Below the pieces are notes generated by a model. That model was not told where the DNA came from, searched no databases, and saw only the letters and a program-made list of their open reading frames with translations. A stretch of DNA of 64,000 nt from Arthrinium phaeospermum (lineage: Eukaryota; Ascomycota; Sordariomycetes; Amphisphaeriales; Apiosporaceae). The position numbers were made by a program, and so were the translations under genes. Location of the stretch: NCBI GenBank assembly GCA_006503535.1, contig QYRS01000002.1, forward strand, positions 1,426,001 through 1,490,000, read 5' to 3'. Below, piece by piece: positions 11,385 to 24,399 of this stretch (positions within the stretch are counted from its first letter, which is position 1; the number at the start of each line of letters is the position of its first letter).

Positions 11385-13122
11385 TCATACCCGCTTAACC
11401 CATCCTGGGACATCCTCTCCCTCTTTCAGACCCACGGCTAGAAGCTCAGCTGGCGTGGGCCAACCGGCTGCCACGGCACCCTTTTGCTTCGCACCAATAA
11501 TGGCAAAGCGGCCCTGGGAATGTGCTATGAAGCCGTGAAGCAGCCCCTGTGCGACAAGTGACGCTACAATGTTTTCGATGTGGTCCTCGGTAACGGGCAT
11601 ATTACCCCACACGAGTCCTTCGTTGGGACGCAAGATCTTCGGCCCCCCTGGCGGTGGCGCAAGAGTGCTGTGCTCGTCCGAGCCGGCGGCGCTGTTACGT
11701 ACGGCCTTGAGAAACATGGAGTTGATGTGTGGTTGGCGTGGTTTGCGGCCTGGATGCGCCGGCAAGTAGCCCTCGAGACGCTTTTGCACAAACGTTGCTG
11801 TCGTGAGAAGATGTGACAGCTCCAACGTGGCTGCTTTGCGAGAATCCGCTTCCGTCGGCGCAATGTATGTCAGGAGAAAGGTACGCCGTGAAAGGGCTCG
11901 CCAGACCATGGGGCGCAAACGGAACAGAAGGGTTAGGAAGATGCCACGGCTGAAAAGCCATTTCTCATTGGCATCCAGAGCTGCTTGGAATCGCAGGTGA
12001 TTCCCTGTCCGCATTGCCTCGACGAACGGCATGAATATGGGCGCTAACGACTGTGCTTCTGGCCGCTGAAGGAGCTGTGCCGATGGTATCCGGCCGAGCA
12101 GCAGATTGCAAGGTATGAGATAAGTGAGGACCAACCACCTGTGGCTCTCGAACCGTTGAGGCGTCTCGAGATAGGCCTCTTGTAGACATTGCGCTGCCCG
12201 GCTGAAATGGTTGTTGATAAAGTGGAAACGGCCTAGATAGTAGAGAAACGTCACCCGCTGTGCTGCTGGGTAAAACGACAGCGGTGGCGCTTTGGCCGTG
12301 ATGTTTGTGAAGAGCTGCTTTGCCAAGTGGGTTTTCCGAGCCTACCAAGAGCAATTAGCCATGTTGTACGATACAGGCGCAAGGGTTTTTGATATACTTA
12401 CAGCAAACAGCAACTTGAGAGTTACATTGGCAAATATATACACTCCCGTCTTCTTCCCCTTGGGTTGCTCATGGCGCTGACTTGACCTATCAGTCAGACA
12501 CGCAGTGAAGACCTTTTGTATAATTTCCGCCGTGGTCTCGACGATGGACTTTTGCTCCTCATCGCCGGTGTCCACCGTCTGCAACTTCCGTGTAAGGTCG
12601 GGGCGCTTATTAAGCGTCATCGACAGTTTGGAGAGGGAAGCACATAACGATATACTCGTCTGCAGCATAATCGTACCGTAGGTCGGGTTGTTGAGCGCGG
12701 TCGTGCAGGAACTATTGAGACACGGGGAACATTAGCACTTGTGTGCAACAATAGGCCTCTTTGCGACAAACCGAGGCAGTCGAGTCTCCTTACTTTGTCA
12801 GAGAAGTGAGCAGCTGGTGGGCGCCCAGGAGGTCGTCGAAATCCACGTCCCGCCAGTACTCGAAGTAGTCCTTCATGAAGGAGACGAAGCCCGGCCACGC
12901 CGTCCCTTCCTCGTCCGACACGTTGTCATCTTCGGGGAGGCATTTGTCGACCAGTTTGGTGAGCGAGGCGGTGTTGCGATAGCCCTTCTTGAGCTCGTCG
13001 GCGAGCTTGTGGTACTGGTCCGGCAGCGGCGGCTCGACCAGCAGCCACCCGCGCAGGCCGTTGCCATTCCGGTTCTTGAGGAATTTGCGGATCTCGCTCA
13101 AGAACTCCACGGTCAAAGACAT
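11385..13122 (-). CDS. CSN12/Thp1-type PCI-domain protein
   Basis: Three exons: 12794-13122, 12402-12711 and 11385-12341, 531 residues. The introns are 82 and 60 nt. The N-terminus (MSLTVEFLSEIRKFLKNRNG, then LRGWLLVEPPLPDQYHKLA) matches the fungal CSN12 start. The C-terminal PCI domain includes ARKTHLAKQLFTNI, the TPR-like FLYYLGRFHFINNHFSRA, and the winged-helix end with ENIVASLVAQGLLHGFIAH. The family includes the COP9-signalosome-associated Csn12 and Thp1/PCID2 of the TREX-2 mRNA-export complex. Both pair a PCI protein with the small protein Dss1/Sem1. I cannot separate the two by eye, though the length and N-terminus favour CSN12. The 5' leader carries a G-rich tract described separately. 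Confidence 0.8.
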
Positions 13123-13868
13123 GGCGACGTCTGGGCGCTGGCTGCCCCTCTCCCTCTCCCTCTCCCTAACCCTTCGAGTTCCCGTTGATGTCGCTCTCCG
13201 GCGTCCCTAGCGTCGGCGCATGAGTGAACACAACGAAGTTGGTGACTGGATCGATTCGCGCTTGCTTCGCGGGCTGTTTCTGGGGGTCTGGTTCTTATGT
13301 CGTAGTCAGATAGAGGGCCAGAGTTCGCTTGAGGCTGAAATTGCTGGAATCGTATCGGTATAGGTCGTATAAGTGTGTAGGAGCTTGTATGAGCAACTGC
13401 GTGGGTGGGAAGTAGGTAAGGTAGGTTGGATCTCGAAGCTGTAGCTCGAAGAACTGCAGCGTACAGAGAGGTAAGGTAGTGGAGATAACCAATCAGAGGT
13501 GGATTGACGGTCGGTACGTGGGTCTCTGCAGGGGTGGGGCCTGAAACGGTACCTACGCAACTACGGTAGCTTGAACCTTTACGACACCTGCATTCATAGG
13601 GCGAGAAGAATAGGATGACAATCATCAGTACTGGCGGCTGCACGTTTCCAGCTATTGCATCATGTGATTGTCCACCCTCAGATTTGCCTAGGATGCCTCA
13701 GTCACAGATGCAATTCATTACCTGATTGTCAGGCAGAACAGAAACATGTAGCCCTCATTGCTCCATGTAAAGCAGGGCCCTCGCTCGACAGCTATAGACA
13801 GACTTCCACGTTATATTTGAACGGGTATCTACCAGCATGTAGGTTATTTACCATATTATACATTCAAT
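13123..13868. other. Intergenic between CSN12-like gene and thiolase gene
   Basis: About 750 nt holding the CSN12-like promoter and leader and the 3' flank of the thiolase gene. Apart from the G-rich tract and short AG-rich stretches nothing is seen. Confidence 0.5.
13145..13172 (-). promoter_or_regulatory. Putative G-quadruplex tract in 5' leader of the CSN12-like gene
   Basis: On the coding strand this reads as five GGG runs joined by 3-nt loops (one TTA, the others AGA), 23-50 nt before the start codon. It meets the usual G3+N1-7 pattern with one spare run, so a fold in the DNA or the mRNA leader is possible. Its function is inferred only. Confidence 0.5.
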
Positions 13869-15310
<1,442 letters not shown>

Positions 15311-16281
15311 GTTGATGACGCACGATAGGGCCACGCAGAGGGGTAAACGGATGGGAAAGTGTTGAGGGCAGGAGGAGTATCGTTACGGAAATAAAAGAGA
15401 CAGTAAATCAGAATTGGGACGAGAGGAGGAGAATGCACAACAACAAGCAAAGGAGTATTTAAGTCGTGGACACGGATCAGCTTCACATTCACGTTCCCCG
15501 GCTTGAGTCGGCCCCGCGTATCCGACTGGAAATATGCTGGGGTAGCTCCTCAAGTACCACGCTAACCCACCTACCTGCATCCCGTCCCTCGGTAGATTTT
15601 CATGTGAGACTGTTTAATGCTACGTTAGGTTCAATCAATCCATACCAACCAATTGGCATGTACAGTAGGTGTGACCCCCTATTTTTGGCATGTTGTCTTA
15701 CTAGTGGATTTGGTGATGTGAGTCTAGTTGCTACCTGACTTCATGACAAAAGCGCGGCGGCACCAATGGCTTGTGCAGCATACCGCCTATATAGCTGGAA
15801 CCATTGGGAGCAGGGTTATTCAGAGATAAGGAAAAGACACAGGCATATCGCATGTCGCATTCGTCATCCTACCCGTGAAAAAAAAAGCCACACGGTCTCG
15901 TATCATCAAGAAAACACCACAATGAAGGGTGAGAGTGATCCTCTGACGACTCCTATCGCGCCTAGTCTTTATGCATAGAAATCCAACATTCTGGCCTCCG
16001 GTCGTTTACCATCGTAATCTGTCTATCTCCGCTGATCTTCCACGTCGGCCCAAGCCTGATGTTCACCCGACAAGGAGGACACCAAACAGGGTATATAGGG
16101 TATAATGTCCGGCCCAACGTTCTGGTCTAACCCCTGCTCGACCTCGCCCAGTTCACATTCAGGGTAACAAGTGAAACGGGAAGCAGTCTCGTACCACGAT
16201 CAAGCTTGGCCGGGGAAATCTTGTCGCTGATCGGTACGAGCCCTGCCTCAATGATGGGAGCCAATCTCTTAGTCATTGCTC
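15311..16281. other. Intergenic between thiolase and kinesin genes
   Basis: About 970 nt holding the thiolase promoter and the kinesin 3' flank. Purine-rich and AT-rich patches are seen near 15880-15930. No gene or repeat is recognised. Confidence 0.5.
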
Positions 16282-19186
16282 CTAGGACTTCTGGAAGAAC
16301 CAGCTGCTTCGCTTTCCACCACCACCCTCGTTCTGCAGGTTGGCAATGGTAGGGACCGGAGCAGGGACACTCGAGTCGCCCCCGCCGCGCAGAGGCTTCG
16401 CAATGCGACTGCCGAAGCTGAAGCCACCGTTGCCGGTGGGCGAACCGAGGCCGCGGGTTGAGCCTGCCTTGGCGGCTTCGAGGCGCTCCTTGACAGCTGT
16501 GAGCTGCGACTCGAATCTGCAATCATCATTAGTATTCTGTAGACATGGGGAGTTGGGGGATCGCAAATACCTGTGGTTCGCCGCCGTCAGCTTCTCCTGG
16601 CTGTCCTGCAATAAGCTCTCCAAGCTCTGGATACGCTCGTTCCTTGCAATAAGCTTGCGCTCAGCAATCGCAACCTCCTTCTTGAGTGCGCCGTTCTGCT
16701 CCACAAGCTGGCGTTGCACCTGGGTAAGTTGCTCGAGGTTGCGCTCCAGGAAGGCCATCTTCTTCTGTTGCGCGCGGTTATTGGACGACCGCAGGACGTT
16801 GTTGTACTGCTCGCGAGTCTCGTCCAGGCTGATTTCCAGCTCTACAACGCGTTCGCAGCGGTTCTGCAGGTCGCGCATCAGACTCTTCTTCATCACGTCG
16901 AACTCGGCGATTTGCTGCTGAACAGTCTTGCCATTGGCGAGGCCAGGGCTAGGCACTGTGCCAGCCTTGACGCGGCCCTGGAGGTCTTCGATAAGCGTCT
17001 TCATGCGGGAGTTCTCCGCAGCCTTCTGCGCGATGTCTGCCTTGAGCTCGTCTACCAGCTCTAGCTGGGTAGTCTGCTTGGTGGCATAAGCGTCCTTGAA
17101 GCGCTCCTTAACCTCCTCCGCATCTGCCTCGCTCAAGTTTCGTGAAAGGAGGTCCTCGTATTCTTGTTGCAAAGACTGCAGCTTGGTCTCCAGCTCCATC
17201 CTCCGGCGTGCCTCGGAGTCACTGGACATACCACTGTAGAGAGACAGTTCGGCTTGTCGGACAATTCCTTGCGTCTCAACAAGTTTAGCCTTGATGTCCT
17301 GCAAGTCATCGGGCGGTATCGGGTCACCCGTTGAGCTGAGCTCGTACAATGTCTCGAGCTGCTTGATGGCGTCCGCGATAGACTTTTCGTTGTCGCTGAA
17401 GACATCGCCTCCGAGATCAAAGCCGGCCATCATCTTAGCCATCTTCTCTGCCTTCTTCTTCTCCTTTTCATCAATGACGGCGGTTGTCTCCTTGGCGCTC
17501 ATCTTGACATCCAGGAGCTGTTGTTTGACTTCATCCAGTTCCGTGGTGAGCTCCCCGTTAGCCTCTTTCAGAGCGTCCATGGTGATTTGCGCCTCCTTGC
17601 TCTCGAAAGTCAAGCGCTCGAGCTGCATCTTGGCCTCGTTGACTTCTGTCGTAAGCTTCTCGTTTTCCTTGCCCATCTTGCTGTCGTGCTCCTTCAGGAA
17701 GGTGAGCTCCTCCTTGGATTCGGCAAGGGTCTTCTCTGCATTGACAACTTGAGATTCCTTCTCCGATAGCTGGTCTTGAAGCTCGTTCTCTCTTCGAAGG
17801 AACTCCTCTCTCTCGTCCTTATCCAGAGGGATACTAGGAGTGCCAGACCGTTCTGCCGGGGCGGGGGTCTCCGCTCGACTATCAGCCACCAACCGCGAAG
17901 GCGTCGATGGCCTGGCGGCCTTCGCGGCGTCGGCCTTGGTAACCATCACCCCTTCGGCAGAGAAAGATGGCGTCCATTTGTCTTTAGGGACGCTGTCGCC
18001 GGCACGCCAAAGCTGCACCTCGCCCTCCAGGTTCGATATGTAGTTCTCAAATGTGGAGATACTCATTTGCGCCTTCTTTAGCATGGCCTTCAGCTCTGCC
18101 GGGCTAAGCTCGGCGTTGACCTTGGCCTTGTTCTTGATTGACTTGGCTCTCATACCAAATCGCAGGGTGCTCAGCGTTTCGGCATCGTTGTAACTACTTG
18201 GCGAACAGTTGATAATCAAGGTTGTCCTGCTGTTTCCTCCCAGGGATTCTTGCAAGATACGTGTCAACTTGGAGTCTCGGTAAGGAACGTGGGAGGATTT
18301 TCCGTCGGTCAGGGCATTGATGACCATACCAAGAGCACTCAAACTCTTGTTGATCTTCTTGGCCTCCTCCAACGTCTGTCCACTCGCGCCTGTCTTGCCG
18401 ACCTTTTCACTACCAGCCAAATCGACCAAGAACAGCTGGCCGCTCTTGGCCGAGCCGGTCTCGATGTTCTTCTGGGTGATGGTGATGACGAATATGGAGT
18501 GGGATCGCGACGACTCTTGGTTCATGTTGGTCGCGGCGACTGCACGAGCATTTCCTCCCCTCCTCATGACCTCGAAAACTTCCTGTACACTCGAGACGTA
18601 GATCTCGAGAAGACCCTTGACATACACGCCCCTGTTCTTCTCCTCGTGTACCGGCAGGTTATCGTTCTGGGGTTGTAGCAAATCTCGAATGCGTTCCATG
18701 TAGATTTCCATATAGCTGACTCGGACGGTGTACTCGATGGTGCCAGGGCTCGCCATGATGCTGGAGAAGATCTGCTCCACGATACGCGGCGTAACACCCT
18801 TGCCTTCTTCGTCCTCTATGTTCGTTCCCATCATGGTGTAGGACTTTCCGGCACCCGTCTGTCCGTAGGCGAAGACAGTTCCATTGTAGCCGTTAAGAAT
18901 ATCGTCTACTGTTGGTTTGATGGAATAGTCGAATATAGTAGATTGGTGAGATTTCATATCAAAGACACGGTCGAATGTGAAGCCACCAGTTGCCTCGGCA
19001 GACTATATATACATCGTAGTTAGAATGGATGCGCATCGCCCCCGCCTCCGCCTTGGGTTGCTATCGGGTACCTACGTTCAGATTACAGGTATCATCGCCC
19101 TCGAAAGTAACTATAGGCTGGCCACCCGAGGCCAGCTCGACCTTATTCTGAGGTCGAAACCGGGCGACGACCTTGATAGCCGACAT
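16282..19186 (-). CDS. Kinesin-1 heavy chain (NKin type)
   Basis: Three exons: 19076-19186, 16571-19002 and 16282-16516, 925 residues, close to the length of fungal conventional kinesins. The motor domain is N-terminal: SAIKVVARFRPQN opens it, the P-loop GQTGAGKS is at about residues 84-91, switch I is NQESSRSHS and switch II is LVDLAGSEKVGKTGA. The neck and a long heptad-rich coiled coil follow to about residue 840. The tail holds the autoinhibitory IAK motif in GSRIAKPLRGG. It is a plus-end-directed microtubule motor that carries vesicles, dynein and other cargo to the hyphal tip; fungal forms work without light chains. Intron 1 (73 nt) ends in TATATATAG. Intron 2 (54 nt, 16517-16570) is a multiple of three and has no stop in frame, so retention would add 18 residues between coiled coil and tail. 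Confidence 0.95.
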
Positions 19187-20834
19187 GGTGGGCGGCGCGG
19201 AAAGAGGATATCTCTGGTGTGGTTGTTGTACGCAGCCGATGTTGGAATCAGCAATCAGCGGTGCAGCGGTCGACGATAATCAGGGGCGCTCGTTGCCCTC
19301 CAAATCATGTCAGGAATAGTAGGTAAGTTGGATGCAGGATGCGGCTCGCTGCAGCTTGCTCGGCAAGAGAACAGAATCCGAAATCAACAAGACCTATCTC
19401 GGCCGACGAGATCGGCGGATAGGTCATAAAAATATGACAATATGTTTTTTTTGTGTCTCCCAGCACAGAGGTTGTGGTGGATAAAGGAGGTGCAGCCGTT
19501 ACGTCGCGTATCCCGTGCCGGTTTGGAGAAAGGAACGTCGGGTCGTAGAGGGAACGAAATGGGATGTTGCGGTGCAGAGTAAAAGAAAACAGGGTTCACA
19601 CGGGATCAGTCACACCTGGACAAAGTGTCTGGGCGCTGGTTCTGTCTCTACTTAGGCGGTGCCTGTCGGTCAGTCTGTGCCTGTTGTGCCTGGATTGGCT
19701 GGGCATGGCAGAAGGCATGGGTCCCCTACTGCCTACTTTTTACTTTACTCATGGATTATCACGCTATCGCGCTACCGGTGAGGGGTTCAGGGGGGTCAGA
19801 GGGGGCACAATGCGAATGTTGGCGGTAGAAGGGAGGGGATGCGTTGGGTTTTGCTGCATTTACAGCGGGCGGCTTTGCTGTACAAACTGTCGATTAGCGA
19901 TGCGTGTCGAGTGATTAGCAGCAATCTAGTGGGGTCATTAGGCACTTTGGGCTTTGCATGTTTACATGTAATTGCATCAATCAATCAATGTGTGCACCAG
20001 CAGTGCCAATGTAAACAACACTCAATAACATTGTTGAGCCGGCATGTATGATGCTCATTTGCCCCGTTAATGCAACAGAAACTACGTACGACCTACCTAC
20101 ATACAACCTCATCGAGTCCATCGCGGCATTGGTGACTGACTTGTTGGCGCAAGTACCGCTAATTGGAACACTAAAGTCAACAAACAGGGGACAGGTCTCC
20201 ATCAACTGGCATCGATTGAACATTGAAGGGACAACACTCACCTACCCCTACTCATGTATGTATACCTACGTACATGTAAATGCATACTTACATGCATGTA
20301 CGTATGCAGACACGCCCACTTGCATAGACGGTGGAAACCAACCTACTCTCGATTTACAGTCCTATATTAACCTACCTGGGTTCTTGTTTTGATGATTCGC
20401 ACGTGTTCAAGTCATTCCGTACCAGGAAATCTAGGTACTTGCCAAATCAGGTACGCCTTTTTTCATGACCATGTTCGTTGAAAAAGAACTCCGGGAGCTA
20501 TGCCATATGCCAGACCACTGAGGACTACATTGAGACCTTGCAAAAGATGCAGAAAACTAGCCTTGAAGAGACCGTGACAAGAAAGCATCATTCAACCGGT
20601 ATCGCACGCCTATCCCTATATACGCCTGCCGTAACGCCTAAAGCAAAGCCTCCTCGCAATAACCGCAGGGCGGTCGTCCTCCAAGTGACCTCCTCCGTTG
20701 AGGTAACATCCGGGACTGAATGAACGGCGAGTTTGCCAGTTGCACCGGCTTGCCGATGTCGGTCGTATTGCTCCGTAAACCATGAGCCAACCATGTGGCG
20801 AACGTGAACCGTTCGGTCTTTTCAGATGTAGCCC
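19187..20834. other. Intergenic between kinesin and RAD6 genes
   Basis: A 1.65 kb spacer with the kinesin promoter. A stretch at about 20254-20312 is unusually rich in alternating TACATG/TGTATAC-type units with short inverted repeats. No gene is recognised on either strand. Confidence 0.5.
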
Positions 20835-21475
20835 TTAATCTTCCCAGCTCTTCTCGACGGTTTCCCGAACTCTCTTCGTGTATTCCTTGCGGTTGTCTTT
20901 GTAGAGATTCGACGCCTCGACGTTGGCGGGGGAGCCCGTGTTCGGGTCGTTTAAAAGACTATTTGTTCTGTCAGATGCTGGCTCTTGTGGACACCGACAT
21001 GCATGCCCGTAATCCTTACCTCTGGATGCTGGTCAACACTGCTGCGACGTCGTAGGTGGGGCTCCATCGGTTCTGCAGGATATCGAGACACAGTTCGCCC
21101 GTGGCGTAGACGTTAGGGTGGAACATCTGGCTGATGAACTTGACGGCGGGCGGCTTGTTCGGATATTGCTCTTCAAAGTGCATGACGAGTCGGAAGGTTC
21201 CATCTTCAAAAGGAGTGTCCGCGGGTCCTATTATTACGGCATTCCTGATGAACCGAAGTCAGTTCTATGTGCGGTCCAGTGCTCGAATATTCGTAGGTGG
21301 TAGCATACCAGGTCATGACATTATCGGGAACGGGGGATGCAGAGACGCCGGCGGGAGGGTCGGTTTGCATGCGCTGGATCTTTATGTCAGCGAAAGCCGT
21401 GCTTGTTAGCCAACATCGTAGGAGCCAAGTTACCTTGAAGTCTCGCATCAAACGGCGGCGGGCGGCTGTAGACAT
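20835..21475 (-). CDS. RAD6: E2 ubiquitin-conjugating enzyme RAD6/UBC2
   Basis: Four exons: 21434-21475, 21309-21373, 21020-21244 and 20835-20958, 151 residues, the length known for Neurospora MUS-8. The introns are 60, 64 and 61 nt. The opening [17 protein letters not shown] is almost invariant in RAD6. The catalytic Cys88 lies in [16 protein letters not shown], with the HPN motif (FHPNVYATG) just upstream. The protein ends at EKSWED and lacks the long acidic tail of budding-yeast Rad6, as is usual in filamentous fungi. With Bre1 it monoubiquitinates histone H2B, with Rad18 it modifies PCNA in post-replication repair, and with Ubr1 it serves the N-degron pathway. SPT3 of SAGA, another transcription factor of the H2B axis, is the next gene, but I take this as coincidence. 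Confidence 0.97.
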
Positions 21476-22541
21476 GGTGGCGAGTTATTGTCGGGGGATG
21501 GTGAATGGGGTGCTGCCACAGAGGGACAAGATGAGGAAGGTACAGTTCCAGTAGCCCGAGAAGGATATGGTACGGAAAGGAATGGCGATCGTTTCTGAGG
21601 CTTGTTGAGGGTTGATTCAGATCTCCTAGAATAAAAGTAGTTTGGGAACTTGGCCAGTAAGTAGGTAGTAGTCACGCATTGAACAGCCGACCCGCGACAC
21701 CGATAAGCCCAATGCCCCACGTGATGCAATCACCCAAGGGTGGTATCTTGCTAATGTTCAATGCGGGGGAGAGCAGGAAATCGCACTAACAGGTGGCGGG
21801 CGTACGTGAAATTCGTTTGCCTTCGTTCAGGAATGCTGGCAATTGATGGACTTGGCAGAAACGTATTCCATTCAAAGAGCTGGAAAAATACAGGGCAATG
21901 TTTTGTATTCAATCATGCGCCCGCCATGCTCGACAAAGGTTTGGTGTCTATCGGTGCCTGACTGGGAAATAGGTGAGCAATTGTAGGCCCCCAATACAAC
22001 ATACATTGTACATAACCCACCAGAGCAGGCAGGCTGCCCTGGAGGCGTAGAGTCGGTGCTACTTACAAAACATTGTCACGGTTACTGCAATTACATCTTG
22101 CATAGCAAGTCACAGAGAAGAAGATTTAATGTTTTGTCAGGGACAAGATGTATTCAAAATCTGCCCTAATCAAACATCCATGAGTAACTGATAGAAATGG
22201 GTATATCACGCCATCCTTCCCAATAACGCCAAACAATTGCAATGCCTCAAGTCCCAAGGCGCCTGCATCGATGTATGCAAAACAAAATAAAAGCTGCATC
22301 TCCCAATAATGACAATAGAAGCCCATTGACATCAACTCGTACACGAGGCTAACCAGCCCTCAGCTCATCTCTCCAGTATCCAATGGGCAGGAGTCCAGCA
22401 CCTCCAACGCGACTTGGTTGGTTCTTGTTCGTGGTGAGCTCGCCGAGTTATCCTCCCGAGCGGAGCTTTTGTTGGTAACATAATAGTTAGTTGTACATTC
22501 AGCCGGCATGAGCTGTGGCGGCGGTGCTGAAGTAATGTTCC
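21476..22541. other. Intergenic between RAD6 and SPT3 genes
   Basis: About 1.07 kb with the RAD6 promoter and the SPT3 3' flank. It becomes AT-rich after about 21980. Nothing else is recognised. Confidence 0.5.
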
Positions 22542-23495
22542 TTAGAACAATTTGAGATTGGTCCTTTGCTGAAGTCGTGTACCGTTGAGCATTGCTCGCG
22601 ACCTCTTGGGCCTAGTCTGCAGCCGACGGAAGGCTTCCTGGATATGCCTCGACTCGACTGGCGCCCTGCCTTCACTTGGCGGGTCGAATAAGCCTTGAGC
22701 CAGTTTGCGTTTCTTGCTGCCAGTGCTCTCCCCTCCACTGCGTTCCTTCCAATTGTCTTCTTGGTCCTTGATCTTCAGTGCTTCTTCGGTAAGAGTCTGG
22801 ACCATCTCGAAGGTCAAGAAACCCAGAATATCGACGATATCATCTGAGGGTTTGCTGTCCGTCACGATGCCGAATCCGGCCCATTCTCTGAAACGTTTGC
22901 CTTTGCGGTAGGTGAATGATGCTTGACGGTACTCAGACCAGGTGACGTACTCCTCCCTGGTCATTGCTTTCGTACGCTCATCGGCCTTGCGGAGACGCTG
23001 GAGGGTGATGATGTTCATTTCCTCTTCCTCCTCGTCTTCTTCGTCGTCCCGCTCAGGGACCTCCTGGCTGTAGAAGCTAGAAGGCTCCCAAGGCAACTTC
23101 ACCTTGGCCTTCTTGTTTTTCTTGGTGGCTTCTTCAACGGGACCAGCGACAACGGCACCGGCAGGGTCGTCGGCCACGCCCATTTCCACGTCACCACCCT
23201 TCTCGTCTGAGTCACGAGCGTTCTTCCGCACATCCTTCCAACTGAGAAATGTGCGTAGCCGTGAGACTTTGGGAGCGTCATCACGGATCTGGAAGATAAG
23301 ATCGTTGATGGTGATAGCCCGGGCGCCGCGGCGTGCTGCCAACTCTGTACAGCTGCGTAGCATTTCGATGACTTGCTGACGCACAATCTCTTCAATCATA
23401 GCAGTAGTCTCGATTGAAGGTTCACCAGCCTCTCCAGAGACATACATCATCTGCTGGATCTCCTGGCGGTATTTGTGCTGCTTTGAATCCGCCAT
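22542..23495 (-). CDS. SPT3: SAGA subunit SPT3
   Basis: A single exon of 317 residues. The N-terminal histone-fold ([20 protein letters not shown] to about residue 95) matches the TFIID-18/SPT3 family. The C-terminal half holds a second histone-fold-like segment ([20 protein letters not shown], about 215-240) as in Spt3, which contains an intramolecular pair resembling TAF13-TAF11. Between them are an acidic run ([10 protein letters not shown]) and a Lys-rich patch ([19 protein letters not shown]). In SAGA, Spt3 delivers TBP to promoters. The start at 23495 gives the canonical N-terminus, and no intron is needed. Confidence 0.95.
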   Translation of the reverse strand: MADSKQHKYRQEIQQMMYVSGEAGEPSIETTAMIEEIVRQQVIEMLRSCTELAARRGARAITINDLIFQIRDDAPKVSRLRTFLSWKDVRKNARDSDEKGGDVEMGVADDPAGAVVAGPVEEATKKNKKAKVKLPWEPSSFYSQEVPERDDEEDEEEEEMNIITLQRLRKADERTKAMTREEYVTWSEYRQASFTYRKGKRFREWAGFGIVTDSKPSDDIVDILGFLTFEMVQTLTEEALKIKDQEDNWKERSGGESTGSKKRKLAQGLFDPPSEGRAPVESRHIQEAFRRLQTRPKRSRAMLNGTRLQQRTNLKLF

Positions 23496-24399
23496 GTTGA
23501 GCTTGTTGAGCCGACGTCACAGACGTGGGATTCGACTATGTGGCACAGTTGCTTGAAAAGGAGGTTGATAATATTTATGGGTGATGACAGTCTAGACTGA
23601 GCAGCTTTGAGTAATCTCAGGTCTCTGTGGATGTCAAGTTGGCAGGAAACGAGATACAGCTTAGAGAAGATGGCAATAAAGGTGACAAGAAAGATGACAG
23701 AAATATGTCAAGAAAAGCAATGGCCCGAGAAATAAATACATGTAGGGGAGGGAGACGTATGGGTCCACTATTGAGGCAGCCAGATTCTGGTCAGAATAGA
23801 GTTGAGGCAGTTATTATAGAGTTTATGAGTCTTCCAAGTGAACCATTCAAGAATCGATTGCTGGCTTCAATAATTGTCGGGTTACAAAGAGAGCGAGGTT
23901 CCCAAAGAGTCCGTTTAAGCTTTGGACGCGCTTGTTCGGCAAGGCAGATGTATCCACTCTATGCAGATGTGGCTGGTTAAGGCTGATGATCGAGCTGTAA
24001 GACATTGTGGCTGATAGCATTTATGGGTTCTCTATGCCCAGCCAGCACACGATAGACCAGAGTCAATATGGATTTCTATATTAAACAAATTCGAAATAAA
24101 TAACATTAATGCAAGTATATATAGACTCTATACAGCTGTATATATATATATATTTTTATGAATCTATTAGAGTATAAATAGGATCATAAATACTTGGGAC
24201 AATTGAGTCACTCAAGAATACTTGTTCAAGAACACACATGCCACCGTTATCCTACCATAACCTCTAACTACGCCCATGTCGCATTTGAAATAGAATTATT
24301 ATAGTAAAGCAAGAGGGGAGTGTACACCGGGGGATTGCAATCAATTATCTACTCTAGGTCTACCCCATCACAGTCTGCAAATGACTGGGCGTTCTTTCA
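23496..24399. other. AT-rich intergenic stretch, possible RIP-worn relic
   Basis: About 900 nt between SPT3 and PPM1. The part 24050-24300 is strongly AT-rich, with TATATATATATAT near 24138-24156. The part 23627-23980 holds an open plus-strand frame of 117 codons that I do not recognise and that contains no clear domain. The composition is unlike the GC-rich coding neighbours and would fit a small transposon relic worn by repeat-induced point mutation, but no terminal repeats or transposase motif can be seen. Confidence 0.35.

Noticed and set aside
12739..13188. 149-codon plus-strand frame over the CSN12-like first exon
   Set aside because: It is a shadow of a coding exon, and the minus-strand gene has spliced, family-typical sequence here.
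20048..20392. 114-codon open frame between kinesin and RAD6
   Set aside because: It runs through a low-complexity ATGTATAC-type stretch and shows no conserved features.
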